DNA of 64,000 nt from Pseudoscleropodium purum (lineage: Eukaryota; Streptophyta; Bryopsida; Hypnales; Brachytheciaceae): positions 18,476,001 through 18,540,000 of the forward strand of contig OZ017804.1 of assembly GCA_963969395.1 (NCBI GenBank), given 5' to 3'. Shown here piece by piece: positions 1-12,160 of this stretch (positions are counted from its first letter, which is position 1; each line of letters opens with the position of its first letter). Below the pieces are notes generated by a model. It was given only the letters and a program-made list of their open reading frames with translations. It had not been told where the DNA came from and did no database searches. The translations under genes were made by a program, and so were the position numbers.

Positions 1-1800
1 TCTCCTTCCAAGGTAGAGAGGTCTATTTTGGTTCCATCTCTTTCTCCTCTTCAATTGTGATGCCTTTGTCTCCGGTGTCTCTAGAGACTCTTCTTTGTCT
101 TCTAATTCAATCACAATAATTAGACTATGTTCCCTAGATCTCTTTGCAGTCTACTTGCGCTTGGCTGTACTAGGTATGGTCAAGGAAGTACTAGAAATTT
201 TGAATGACTCTAGGTCTAGGATCTGGGTGTGGATCTTTTCCCTATCTTAGATTCCACTCTTCTATTGCAATGGGTTGATGGCGGAGTAATCTCTACCCCT
301 TTATCTCTCCATTCCTTAGAAGCCAGTGGAAAAAAAGGAATTGACTTGGAGGAGGTTGCTCCCGTCACTCGACCAGATCCTTTTCCGTTTCCGGTTTAGG
401 ACCTATTTGTATAATTAGCCTCATCTCATCCAACGTCCTATCCATCTTCTCATTATAACTCACAAGAACTGAGACCAATTTTGGACCTAGCTGTGACCCC
501 TTCTTGTGAATACCGGCATCAAACAACTTTGCCTTGTTCACCGCATCTTCGAGATGCCCAATGAATTCTTGGATCCAACTAAGAGTTTTTGTGGATTCAG
601 TGGAAAGCCTTCTCTCTTTCTCTACCTCTTCAAATTTTTGCCTCACTTTGCCCTAAAGAATTTTCACTTGAGTCGTTAACTCCTCTATCCAGTTGTTTAA
701 TTTTTGGACATTTTTGTTTTTGAGAAGGATCTCCATTTTCAAGTAGAGTTCTGAAGGTCCAACTCCCATTAGCTCACACACCTTCCTAGTGATCTCTCTT
801 TTAATGGTGATGTGATTCCTAATCCGGTTCAACTCTTCTATCACTTTCCCTAAGGCATTGCTCTTCTAGTCTAGGTTCCAAATTGGGTCTTTTTCCTTTG
901 AACACTCAACCTCTCTTTTCCCTTTTTTACAGAAAGCTATCTCTTTTTTTTCCAGTTTTGGAGACTTCCCTCTTGGTACCTCCTTTCTAGCTTCCTCAAT
1001 AATATCAAACTCTAGCATAAGTAGAGTAGCCTTGTATGCTAACTTCTCTGACTCCCTCATAATGTCTAAGGGTTCATATAGGTAGATTTAGACTTCCTAA
1101 CTCTTGTTACCATCCTTCCTACTACATCCCAAATAACTACTCCCAAATTCACCTTCCGGTCTCCGGATAGTACTCCGAATATGGTGTTGGCTAAGGTGAC
1201 TGTGAGCTTCTTGGGTCTCTCAAGGTTTAGGATTGGGACTAAGAACTCTAACACTCTTTTCTCCCTCAAGTTCTCACAATCCATGACTGCATATCCATCC
1301 TTGGGATTAACCGGATTAGAAAACTTACCACTTCCAAATTTGTTAGTCCAAGAGGCCCATCCTTCTCTAGTGTTGGGGAAGTAGTAGACAATCCCCTAGT
1401 GGCCGAATGTCCATTCTAATGGTTGCGCCCTCACTGTTAGCTACCACTTGTTTGATTGTTTCTTTGTCAATTCCTGCACCATGGCTTCATCCTACAAGTT
1501 CCATGGCAGCTAGAGAAGCCCTTGACATCCAATTCGGTGCATGTCTTCCTCGAGGTGCTCCCTCTCTTCCTTGTCCTCAAGAATGCCCAGAACTACCAAC
1601 CAAAGGGTAACCAGATGCAGTTCCTCTTCAATCTCTATCTTCACCATATCTTTAGATGCACTCAGAGATACCTCACCACCTTTCTAGTTCCTCATATCTA
1701 GAAACATCCAAATTCCTAACAACAACCCACTTAGAAGGGAACTCTTCTTCCTATCCTTGCTCTTAGAAACCAGAACTCAAAAACTCTCAACCACTCCATC
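1..1800 (-). pseudogene. Decayed repeat-type protein-coding remnant, family not recognised
   Basis: Reading the - strand from about 1800 down to 1, a coherent protein of several hundred codons can be followed by switching frame and ignoring stops. Recognisable blocks are SLSASKDMVKIEIEEELHL (about 1650), VYYFPNTREGWASWTNKFGS (about 1350), TVTLANTIFGVLSGDR (about 1180) and a Lys/Glu-rich coiled-coil-like stretch (350-1060). At least five in-frame stops or shifts break it, for example at about 1400, 1065, 865, 650 and 365. The protein shows no reverse transcriptase, protease or zinc-knuckle motif, so I cannot assign it to gag or pol, although the mixture of conserved blocks and decay is what an old repeat-borne gene looks like. 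The window edge cuts off its C-terminus. Seen: long-range coding coherence. Inferred: that it is repetitive in this genome. Confidence 0.45.
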
Positions 1801-1943
1801 TTCTCAGTAAAAAAATGCAACCACAAAGCCCAGAACACAGCCTGATGTAGAAATAAGTGTGATTAGGAAAGAAAAGGACCTTCCTTTTTCTTCCTAGATT
1901 TCTAGTTCTTTCGGCCGTTGGATATAACCATTGCGATGTCTCA

Positions 1944-2200
1944 CATTAGAAGATTTTGGGGGACTTCGGAAGCTTGTTTCGGGCTTGTTCCCTCATAGCT
2001 ATTCCCCGTAGCGAAGGGAATGGCCCATTGTTAGAAAAAAATTTAATTCTTCAAATGCCAAAAAAAATTGAAAAAAAAAATTGGGAGGCAATGATGTGAT
2101 AGGGTCTCGGCCACGTCATTTTGCTGCACAGAACCTGTTCCCTACATTCACAAGCTGTGATAACTTGCAAGCTTCCAGAGGCCCCCAAAATCCTCTAATG
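1944..2200. mobile_element. CATTAG-ended MITE, copy 1
   Basis: A 257-bp element with imperfect terminal inverted repeats of about 33 bp. The left end reads CATTAGAAGATTTTGGGG and the right end is its near-complement ending CCTCTAATG. The interior has the motifs TTGTTCCC and GGGTCTCGGCCACGTCA. A second copy lies at 11776-12072 with the same ends and interior order. No clear target duplication is visible, and no coding capacity. It sits just upstream of the 5' end of the decayed frame at 1-1800. The superfamily is not established. Confidence 0.75.
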
Positions 2201-5200
2201 ATGGAACTTCCACCTGTTGAACGTTCCGCCTATTTTTCCACTTGTGTCCATCAGCGTCTAGATGAATTTTGAACCCGGTTTTAATATTGACAAAATCCTT
2301 AGAAATATTTTGGCTAAGTATCCGGATTGCAATTCCGGTTAGGATAAAAAACATACTTTCTTCCTTAACCATTTTATCTCAACTAAGAGATCCTATGGTT
2401 CCCAAATCCATAATACTAGTAACTTCTTTGTTTCTAAATCTAAAAGCAAAAAAATATACTAATAATGGCCCCTTAACTTCAAAATCTAGTTGAAATAACT
2501 CCATTCTAATTTTCCGGGTTCCCACAATGCCCTATACTATTTCCATAGCAAATTAAAAAATACAAATAAATTTTTTTAATTTTTTAATTATTAAGACCTT
2601 GAAATTCAATATGTCTTATGTATGAAGTAGTACAATGACTTTGTTGCGGTATGAGAGGTTGTATTTTTCATTTGAATAGGTAATTTCTTAAAATGTCATT
2701 GAGGTGAAAGCGATTTGTTTTGAGAATATGCGAGGTATGTGGCTGCAACTGATAATGACTTAGAATTGAAAGATGTGGAAAAGAAGTAAATCTATCTTGG
2801 TCCAACCTTGTATTGAAGACATAGATTGTCTTCAACTACCAATTCTATTTATATTCAAGACCCAAAGCATCTAGTAGTATCCAATGTCGATTCAGCTTAA
2901 AAGCCTCGTTGATATCTATTGCAAACCCAAAGCCTTAAATACAAACACTTTTAAGTAGTTTTATTGACTACTTGGGTACCTGCAACTATTTACAGAGTAA
3001 GGGCAACCTACACCTGCATCACTACCAAACATTATAGTCTATTGATCATCACTTCAGCCTCACTACAAGGGAAAACTAGCGCCGCCTACTTGGTGCACAC
3101 TCTATGATCTCACCAACCATTAATTCGACCCTACCACCATAATACAGCTAAAAATTAAAAGCGCCTAACCATGAACATAAAATGAGACAAAGTCCGCTAT
3201 GGGAGAAGATACTAAGACAAAATCTAAGAAATTGACATTGAATTTTTTCTCCAAACAATACTGAAATAAAAACTTGAAAGGAAAAAAGATGCACCAAATG
3301 CATCTACCTGCAAATCTCACTCAAATTCTCTAAATAAGAAGGCAACAAACTTTCTTTCACTCCACTAGCTATAACTTCTTCTCTCTTCCCTCAAATTAAG
3401 AGAATATAATTTTAATGAAAAAACAAAATCAAATATTACACTTCATCAAAATCTCACTTCATTGGAGTTATAAATGTAGCCATGAGAGATTTGTGAAGCC
3501 ACTCTACCTAATTAGCAAGAGCAATAGACCCTTTGCCACTCAAATTCTTATAACTTTCATTATAATGATCCAAATGTTTCAAAAATTAAGCTCTTAGAAA
3601 GTTATAAAACATTTCTCTCATGATTTCAAATTTTAGAAATAGAAGTAAATTCTACAAGTCATAGTGGTCGCTCAAATCTTTGTCCCTCTTCATTCAGGTG
3701 ACAGTAGACCTTCTCCTACTCTCCCACTTATAATTTTTCACTCACAATTTCAAATTAAATAAACTTCGTCTTTTTAAGAGCACACAAATTTGAAAGATAA
3801 ACTCTCTGAATTCCATTGTAAAAATTTATATATATCAAAAGTTATTGTTCCTCAAAGTCATGGTATTCTCTAAACAAAACTATGAAGAAAAAAAAAAAAA
3901 CTCTCAAACCCCTATTCAACTTCAAGGCTACATCAACCCATGCTTAAGCTACACAAACATCTTTTTGCTAATTGGCCTTTCCCTTTGACTTCTCTAAAGC
4001 CCTATCTACCCTTTTACTTAAGCCAAAATGCATGTTTCTTTAATCTACAAAAAAACAAATTGTATTTACTCTTTTCTCCTTCAAATACACCAAACAACTT
4101 TTGAAAAAAATACTTCTACACACAAAATAAAGTCTAATCCTTAAGCAAATGTACATTAAAGGTTAAAACCTAAAGTTTCAAGAAGATCATTCCATCTGCA
4201 AGTATTTGAGAATGCATTTAATAGTGGTGGCAATGTAATCCGCATGATTAGTTTTAGTTAAGGGGTTAACTGGCCCTTTTAACTATCGTTGATGACCGTG
4301 ACTTCCCTTAATGGGCCTAACCATGCAATAATATTGATCGTCATTTAGTCCTTCAAAATTCTTTTTAAACATCACCTTTCGATTGCTAAACTCAATACAT
4401 CCGATTTGTAGCAAAATTACTAACGTCTGAGCATCCTATTGAAGATTTTTGTACCATTGCTACTCTAACGTAGTTGTTTGAGCAGTCGAGAAGGACCGGC
4501 CCCATCTTGAGGGTACTTGTAAAACAATGCAAGAGTTAATGACAAAAAAGGTCGATCTAACAATTGAGATAAAGAAAATTCAAATTTAGAATCTAATTGA
4601 GGCTCTTTATCTTGAAACTCAAACAAACCCTCTAGTTTGACATTGAAGAGTCAAACTTTATACCAAAATATAAACTCTATAGAATTGAGAAGACTATCCC
4701 AAATTGATGAAACTTATCCAAGATCGAGTTTTTTTTATTAGCTTCGTTAGTTACAAGTGTCATTTTGAAGCCACTCGAAACGTCATCAAGAAATTTCTTT
4801 GTTTCGAATTATAAATTCTTATCATAATAGTAAATTAGTAAAAATTTATAATATATACAAATTTACAATACAACAACATTTGGACATGTAATATAAAATT
4901 TATTATTTTTCAAAATAAATGATAATTTAATTTAATTTTTTAATTTACAAATTATTTCTAAATCCCTAAATTTCATATTTTTCATACTATAGGTTTTGTA
5001 CTTGAAGGATTATATGAATTATATAGAGAAGCATAGTATAAGAAAAACTGAGATTAAAGATGCAAGAGTAATTGTAAGGAGTTTCCAATCTAATCCTCAA
5101 TCCATTGAAGTAAGAGGACATGGACATTTGAATAAAGCACTACAAATCCATTTGAACAAACAATACAAAAGCATCCAATTACACCGCACAAACTTTTGCA

Positions 5201-5748
5201 AAATCTAATTAAACAATACATTTTGTTTATTAATTTGTGACTATAAGTGATTTTGAAGCAAGAGTTTGGCTATCACCCTAAATATAAGCAAACTATGAAC
5301 ACAAGCAAATTATACTAAAAGATAAAAATATTCAAATCCAAATCTAAAAAAAATAATACTTTTTGGGAGTAGAATGCAAGTTCATTTGCATGTAGGCTAC
5401 AATTTTTTCACCAATTCATTCATTATGATGAGCATTCTTTGGAGAAAATTGAGTTTTGCAGCTTTAGAATCCTTCACAACATTAGTAAGCTTCACAGATT
5501 GCTCAGCCATTACTTCAATTGTTTGTTGTATAGCCAATTTGTTCATCTTTTTCTTGCCTTGTATTTGAGAAGTACTTGCTCTAGGATCAAGAACTCTCAT
5601 ACTTTCATACAGATCTTCTTATCCTTCCTATTGCACATTGTTAAGGCCTTCATCATTAGTACTAGAATGAACATGCTTGAGGACATTAGCACAATCATGC
5701 ATGTAGCCATTAACAAGAGAGTAGTATTTGCACTTCAAAGATCTCTCA
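2201..5748. other. AT-rich intergenic DNA, no gene seen
   Basis: Short open frames only, none with a recognisable protein. A TTAAGGGGTTAACTGG string at about 4258 resembles the ends of the TTAA family described elsewhere, but no partner end was found. Poly(A) and poly(T) runs are frequent. Confidence 0.5.
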
Positions 5749-5756
5749 TTCCCGGA

Positions 5757-6070
5757 CAGGGTTGACGAATTTCAACGTCTGCCCCAAAATAGCATCCGTT
5801 TTCCGGACGTCCGGACGCACGAACACTATTTTGGGGTGGACGCAGCGTCCCTCCCGGCGTTGGAAGGCGGACGGGCGGGGCGGACAGACAAGGCGGATGG
5901 CCCGAGGCGGACGCCCAGATCGTGCGGACCGCATCAGTCCGCGTGGTGATCGAACGGTCGTAACCGGGCAGACGGACGGACAAGCGGATGCAAATGTCAG
6001 CGGACGCTACGAACACAGTGTCCGCGTCCGAACGTTCGCATCCGGACGTCTGGACTTCGTGTCAACCCTG
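5757..6070. mobile_element. GC-rich hAT-type MITE with 8-bp target duplication
   Basis: The element runs from CAGGGTTGAC to GTCAACCCTG, a perfect 10-bp terminal inverted repeat, and is flanked on both sides by the identical octamer TTCCCGGA (5749-5756 and 6071-6078). An 8-bp target duplication and a CAGGG terminus are the hallmarks of the hAT superfamily. The 314-bp interior is strikingly GC-rich against the surrounding AT-rich DNA and is dominated by permutations of GGACG/CGGACG. The translations across it on both strands are by-products of this motif, not genes. It has no transposase and must be non-autonomous. The intact octamer suggests a fairly recent insertion. Confidence 0.9.
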
Positions 6071-6078
6071 TTCCCGGA

Positions 6079-6654
6079 TATATCATTGGCAGTATAATTG
6101 GCTTTGAAGGCATAATAAATCTTCTTCTACTTCTTGCGGCATGCATTGCTACTACAATTAAAATCAAGATAAGCGACTACTAGGTACGTGTGTAGGACAT
6201 CCTAGTTGTCTACACCTAAAAAGAACAAAGAGGATGAAGGATATTCAATGATTGCCAAGCAATATGTTATCATAAATGAAAACCTACACATGAATTCCAA
6301 AAAGGAAAAAAATAAATGTATGTGAAAACTAATATTGTTTTTTCATGCCACTAAATTTGTCATACATGGTCCCTTTTAAGTGAATGAAGTTAACAACTCA
6401 ATGTTCCTTTTAGTTTAGTCCTCATTTATTTCCTTCTTTTTTGTCTAAATTTTCTCCAAGGTCAAAAGGGTTATTCTTCAACTTGGCTCCACCCTTTTTC
6501 TTACTCATTGGTTTTTGCTTGGAAGCCATAGAACGCTTCTTTGTGGTGGGCTAAGGCTACTTCTTTTCAAGAGTATCATCATGTGCCTTAGTTTTGGAAA
6601 AATTGGTTTGAATATGCCTCCCTTATTTTCTCTATACAATATATCCAAAAATTG
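6079..6654. other. AT-rich spacer, no gene seen
   Basis: Between the hAT MITE and the CACTA-type element. No coding sequence or RNA gene recognised. Confidence 0.5.
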
Positions 6655-6939
6655 CACTACTACAAAATGAACATTTTATGATTGCAAAATATAACTACAA
6701 TGAAGAACAAAATCAAAAAATGTGACTCAAGTAAAAAACATTATAAATGACTTGCAATATAACTGGATTGAGTCATTCACTTTCAATCATATGACGAGGC
6801 AATCATATTTTGCAATCATATGGATTTAGGATATAACAAACCATTTTTAGAGGTATTTTGTCAACATGGCATATATGTTGACTATCCTTGGAAGTTTGAC
6901 TTTTTCACGAACTACCTGGACAAAATTAAAAAATCCTAT

Positions 6940-7240
6940 GTGGAATATGACTCACCGTAGTCATATTTTCGCTAACATGGAATATGACTACAATGAGTCA
7001 TATTTTGACTGATATGGAATATGATTGTAGTGAGTCATATTTGAGTCATATTTTGAAATAATTTGGAATATTATTGCAATGAGTCATATTTTAAGTGATA
7101 TGGAATATGACTATGGTAAGTCATATTTTAAGTGATATAAAATATGACTGTAGTGAGTCATATTTTGAGTGATATGAAATATGACTATAGTGAGTCATAT
7201 TTTGGTTCATGTAGCATATGACTATAGTGAATCATTTTTT
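6940..7240. repeat. Subterminal tandem repeats of the CACTA-type element
   Basis: Seven or eight diverged copies of a unit of about 38-44 bp, each reading roughly GAGTCATATTTTGAGTGATA then TGGAATATGACTATAGT. They lie just inside the left terminus. The same core words recur in the right subterminal region (15655-15920) in the other orientation. Confidence 0.8.
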
Positions 7241-7499
7241 TATTCAAATTAGTATTAAAAGATTGTAGGAAGTAAAAGCTAAGATATAATAAGAGGCAAC
7301 AAAAATCAAAACTAAAAACCAATAAGAAGCAAGAATAAGACAAGTTAAGATACAATAAAAGATAATAAGAGACAAGAAATAACAAACAATAGAAAATAAT
7401 GTCTAAAAGACAACAATTAAGCAAGAGTTAAGATCCAACTTGAAGCTAAAATCTTGAAACAATAACCTTAAAGTAACAATTTTGAAGCAATAATTAAGA

Positions 7500-8000
7500 G
7501 ACAACAATTAAAAAACTATAACAAACTAGCAACAACTTTGAAGCAACAACAAACTAACAACAACTAAGAAGCAACAACAAAAAAGTAACAACAAACTAAC
7601 ATCAACTAAGAAACAACAACAAATTAGCAACAACTATAAAGCAACAACAAACTAGCAACAACTATGAAACAGAACAAACTACCAACAACTAAGATGTAAG
7701 AAGCAACAATAGATTAATAACAACTAAGAAACAACAACTAAAACACAACAATACAACAATTAGAACCTCAAAAAACAAAAGAAGGAAGAAGAAATAAGAG
7801 TTAAAAAGCAACAACTAAACAACAACTAAAACACAACAATACAACAATTAGAACTTCAAAAAACAGAAGAAAGAAGAAGAAACAAGAGTTAAAAAGTAAC
7901 AACTAAACAACAACAATCAAAACACAACAACACAGCAATTAGAACTTCAAAAAACAAAAGAAAGAAGAAGAAACAAGAGTTAAAAAAGAAAAAGAAAAAA
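7500..8000. repeat. AAC-rich simple repeat and 88-bp minisatellite
   Basis: 7500-7740 is a drifting CAACAACTAAGAAG-type simple repeat. From about 7743 three tandem copies of an 88-90 bp unit follow, starting near 7743, 7831 and 7921. Each begins ACACAACAATACAACAATTA and ends in an A/G-rich AGAAGAAACAAGAG stretch. No coding meaning is evident. Confidence 0.8.
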
Positions 8001-9339
8001 AAGAAGATGAAGCAAATGAAGTGGCGGCTAGGGTCTTAAAACGTTAAAAAATGATAGCTAGGATTTCAAGATCCACAAAAAACAATGGCTAGGATTTTAC
8101 AATTTTGAGCAATAATTTATTTACATTTTTTTTAGGTTGCCCAAATTTTTAGGAGGCTGCCCGAAAAAAAAACTTCAAAAAAAATGTGAACCTACAAAAA
8201 TGTGTATAGAATATAGGGATGCTAATATGTGAGCTTGTGAGCATGAGCCTATGAGCCTGTGAGCCTACATTTTTTTGTTTTATTTAAACTTCGTATATCC
8301 ATCAAGAATCTATAACTGTGGAATATGATATAAGGATTTTCACTCCAAATGAGCAACAAACGAATATGCCACAATACAATTTTGTACCCAAAAATTGAAC
8401 AAATGTATTTCTTAAAATTGAGATATAGTCAAAATAGATAGTGTTTGTAAGCAAGTACATGATAAAAATAGATGTAATGGTTTAAGATGTCTCACTACAA
8501 AATACTTAAATATAAAATTTGAATATATCATAATAACATCATAGGAATGACATTTATGAAGTGTAAAATAGAAAGAATAACAAACATGGGTCATAAAGGT
8601 TGAATATAATATGGTGATAAGCAAAGGCTTTAAACATTATAAGCACTAAATCATAAATAATATTTTTGAATGATTAAGTGATAAATGTAGTCTTCATTAT
8701 AGATCTTTATAATTATAAATTTAATGGATGAAAATGGTCCACCTATTTTATTTTTATAACTATACTTGAAAATAAAAGAAAAATATCTTAGACATTGAAT
8801 ATTTAAAATAAATATAGTAATCATATGTTATACACCAAACAAATATACTAACCTTGAATGACCTAAACAATCATTTTTTTAATTAGTGTCTTTCTTTTTT
8901 GAATTGTCTTTTTGAAATTTTTTATTTTTTCTAAAAATAAGAATAATTTTCAAAAGATAGTATATATACATAATTAATTTAAATGACAGTATTTTGATTT
9001 AATTTCAAGTTAAACTCTACTTTGTGGAATTTTATAAAGTTTAGTGATAAAGTGTGACTCAAGGCTCATGATTTACGAAAAAATGTAGTATCCCACAACA
9101 ATATGTACATTGTCTCCACATAATAAAAAATAATGGGTAAAGAATTCGTACCATCTAAAAGATATTTAAAAGATGCACCTAGATCAACCACAACATCAAA
9201 AAGATTTTTTGTCTCAATAGCCAACTACCATATATAGAATTTAAATTATAATAATGTAATGATTGAACAAAAAGGTTCAAAAAATATTATTTTTTAAATA
9301 ATAAAAATAGACAAGTACTCACTTGAGCCCACCAATCAT
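8001..9339. other. AT-rich interior of the CACTA-type element, nothing recognised
   Basis: No coherent reading frame on either strand. It carries a short repeat of TGTGAGCCTATGAGC type at 8225-8265. Confidence 0.45.
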
Positions 9340-9720
9340 TTAGCTTTATGAAGTCATTTAGAAAAGTCAATATCATTGAATTTTGCTTTAAGAAATTTGA
9401 AAGCCTCACAAAAAGTAGAAGACTTGCTCACATCTTTAGCCATTTGATCTTCAAAGAAGTGTTCATTGTTGAAGTTGCCAACATCCAAAGCTTTTCTTAA
9501 GTCATTTATAAACTTTCATCATGAGTTTCATAATGACACTTCACTTGCTTCAAGAAAATTGTGATGTACTTAGGATATGCTATTGAGAGCTGCTTCTTCA
9601 ATTATAAATGAGAAGCTACCTTCACCCTGTCAACAACTTTAGAGACCCATTCATCAATTACACTTAGAGTCTAATTTGATGGACTGTGATACTTTTCACA
9701 AAAAAATTTTAAATTATAGT
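9340..9720 (-). pseudogene. Broken coding fragment inside the CACTA-type element
   Basis: On the - strand a protein-like stretch can be read across several stops: TLSVIDEWVSKVVDRVKVAS, then LKKQLSIAYPKYITIFLKQV, then, in another frame, ALDVGNFNNEHFFEDQMAKD. The composition (charged, with regularly spaced hydrophobics) differs from the flanking AT-rich DNA. I do not recognise the family. Its position inside the element suggests a relic of an element-borne gene. Confidence 0.3.
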
Positions 9721-10900
9721 AGAAGCGTTCTTCAATTCTTATTGCACAAAGTAAATGATGCACAAAAATAAACAAAATATTATAATGTATAATAGAGCAA
9801 CATAATATCAATTCAAATTAACAATAAGAACAAAAAAAAGACTTAAAAATTGTAAAAAATATGAAATGGAAAATAAAACTTTAGAAATGAACCTTAAATA
9901 TGATTCTATTTAGAGCTTCAAAAGTTGGAGTGAACTAAGTTCTTTAATTTGACTTTTGTTTGGCTTCAATTATAATAAGATTTTCTTTGAAAATAAATTT
10001 TTCAAAATATGAGAATAGTTACCTAGCAACACTTTGAATGTAATGAAGTTTGTGAATGAGATTAATAGAAAGACGGAAATTTTGATTTTTTGTGGCAAAA
10101 TAAGATTTATTTTATTAAAATATGTGAAGTAAACATCAAATAAAACAAGGTAGAATAAAGACAAGTGTAATGGTTCAAACCAAATAAGCTTTAGAGATTA
10201 AGAAATGAAAAGAAATTAAAAAAATGATAATGAAATTAAAAGAATTACAAATTGACATTATGTAATGCTACCAATATAGTGGCAATGTACCTCTTGACCT
10301 CTAAAACAATACTTTCAATAATTTAATGCCACATGAAGTCATTTATATAGTTAAGATTGATAATAGGCAACCATACTTGCAGCTAGTAGTTACTATTTTA
10401 CAACATAAATATCTTGCTAAAAAAAACTTTGAGATCTTTATTATTTTTCAATTCTTTTTCAAATGCGACATTTGCTTGCACTTAGTTGGCACTTTACATT
10501 TTAATAATTAATATCATTTATAACATCTACTATCTTCACTTCATTATTCTTCAAAGCCACATTAAAATTCTATTTCCTTCCATATAACTATAAGTAACAG
10601 ACTGTACAACTAAATTCATGGCATCATTCTTCAAAAAAAGTTTAACAACCAACAAAGAAATCATATAACATTTAGGAATATTGATTTTTTATTTTGTTCT
10701 TAGTTGATACCTCAACCCTTCAAGACAAAAAGAAGTATTCATAGTCTCCTTTAAAAAGCCATGCAACTCTAGTTGATCTTTAAAAAGAAGTTGAAGTATA
10801 GCATCTATTCTCTATGCTTGTAGATTTCTTTCTGTCAACATCTTTAAAATCATATTTAAATCAAGATTAAAAAAAAATTCAGATTGTGTATATGTATTGT
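9721..10900. other. AT-rich interior of the CACTA-type element, nothing recognised
   Basis: Only short chance frames. No motif or repeat of note beyond poly(A/T) runs. Confidence 0.4.
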
Positions 10901-10914
10901 ACAACATGCAATTC

Positions 10915-12160
10915 AATGTAGTAGTTGTTAATGGCTATGCACTAGAAAAGTCTAGAATTTTTAGTATTTGACCAAATTCTAGCATGTGTTGTAAGTAAAT
11001 TAGAATCCCTAAAATTGTGGCCATTAATGGTTGTGCATTAGAAAGACCAATATAATTTCAACATTTGATCAAATTCTTGCATATGCTATAAAAAAATTTG
11101 AATCCTCTAAACTATCATCGTTAACAATTGTATACTTATAAAGCCAAATTTTTCTTAGCATTTGACCAAATTCTCATATACTATAAGTAAATTTGAATCC
11201 TCCAAACCATAGCCCATAGGCATAAATAGTTGTGCACTTGGAAGGCAAATTTTTTTAACATTGAACCAAATTTTCACATATGTTGCAAACAATTTTGAGT
11301 CAAAATACTAGCTATTAATGGTTAAAGTCTAGGAAGGTTCAAGAAAATTTCAACATTTGACTAATTCTTACATTTGTTGGAAACAAATTTGAATCCTCAA
11401 AATCGTAGCCGTTAACGGCTAAGGATTTAGGAAGGCCCAAAAAATTTTAATATTTGACTAATTTTTGCATATACAACAAACAAATTTGAATCCCCAAAAC
11501 CATAGCCGTTAATAGCTTGGGGTCTAGGAAGGCCAAAAAAATTTCAGCATTTAACTAATTTTTGCATATGTTGGAAACAAATTTGATTCTCGAAAACCAT
11601 AGCCATTAACGACTGGGGTCTAGGAAGGCCCCCAAAACTCTAACATTTGACTAATTTTTGCATATGTTAAAAACAAATTTGAATCCCCAACATTGTAGCC
11701 GTTAACAGCTAGGGGTTTAGGAAGGCCCAACAAATTTCAGTACTTGACTAAATTCTTACATATGCTACAAAAAATCATTAGAAGAGTTTTGGGGGGTCCA
11801 GAAGCCTATTTCGGGCTTGTTCCCCTACAACTGTTCCCCGTAGCAAGGAAAACGGCCCACTGTCAAAATTTTCTTTTTCATAAAAAAAAACAAAACAACA
11901 ACAACAATTTAGGCTCCAAATGAAAAAAAAAATTGAATTTAAAAATTTAAAAAGTTTGGTCAATGACGTGGTAGGGTCTCAGCCACGTCAGACTGCTACG
12001 CCGAACCTGTTCCCTGTGTTTGTAGGTTGTGATAACTCGTAGGCATCCAAAGGCCCCAAAAATCTTCTAATGTTGAATTCCCAAAACCATAGCCGTTAAG
12101 AGCTAGAGTTTAAGAAGGCCCAAAAACATTTCAAGTTTTGACCATATAGATTCAAAAGCT
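10915..12160. repeat. Tandem array of about ten 97-100 bp units
   Basis: Units begin with variants of AGCCGTTAACGGCT (about 10925, 11022, 11120, 11210, 11310, 11405, 11500, 11600, 11697 and 12085). They continue through GGAAGGCCCAAAAAATTTCA to CAAATTTGAATCCCCAAAAC. Copies at the 3' side are most alike and those at the 5' side are more diverged. The array is interrupted between units 9 and 10 by the CATTAG MITE at 11776-12072. Confidence 0.85.
11776..12072. mobile_element. CATTAG-ended MITE, copy 2, inside the tandem array
   Basis: It has the same termini as the copy at 1944-2200: CATTAGAAGAGTTTTGGGG on the left and AATCTTCTAATG on the right, with the same internal words TTTCGGGCTTGTTCCCC and GGGTCTCAGCCACGTCA. 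The host array gives the empty site. Joining the two flanks restores the unit's CAAATTTGAAT with no extra bases, so no target duplication can be seen here. The interior TGACGTGG...CCACGTCA is an inverted pair of ACGT-core words (G-box/ABRE-like). Confidence 0.8.

Noticed and set aside
5728..6097. Overlapping open frames of 60-110 codons on both strands
   Set aside because: They lie across the GC-rich hAT MITE and reflect its CGGACG repeats.
11776..12072. Helitron interpretation (A/T insertion, TC...CTRR ends)
   Set aside because: TC and CTAA can be read at the ends, but long inverted termini are present and the flanks fit the tandem unit less well under Helitron boundaries.
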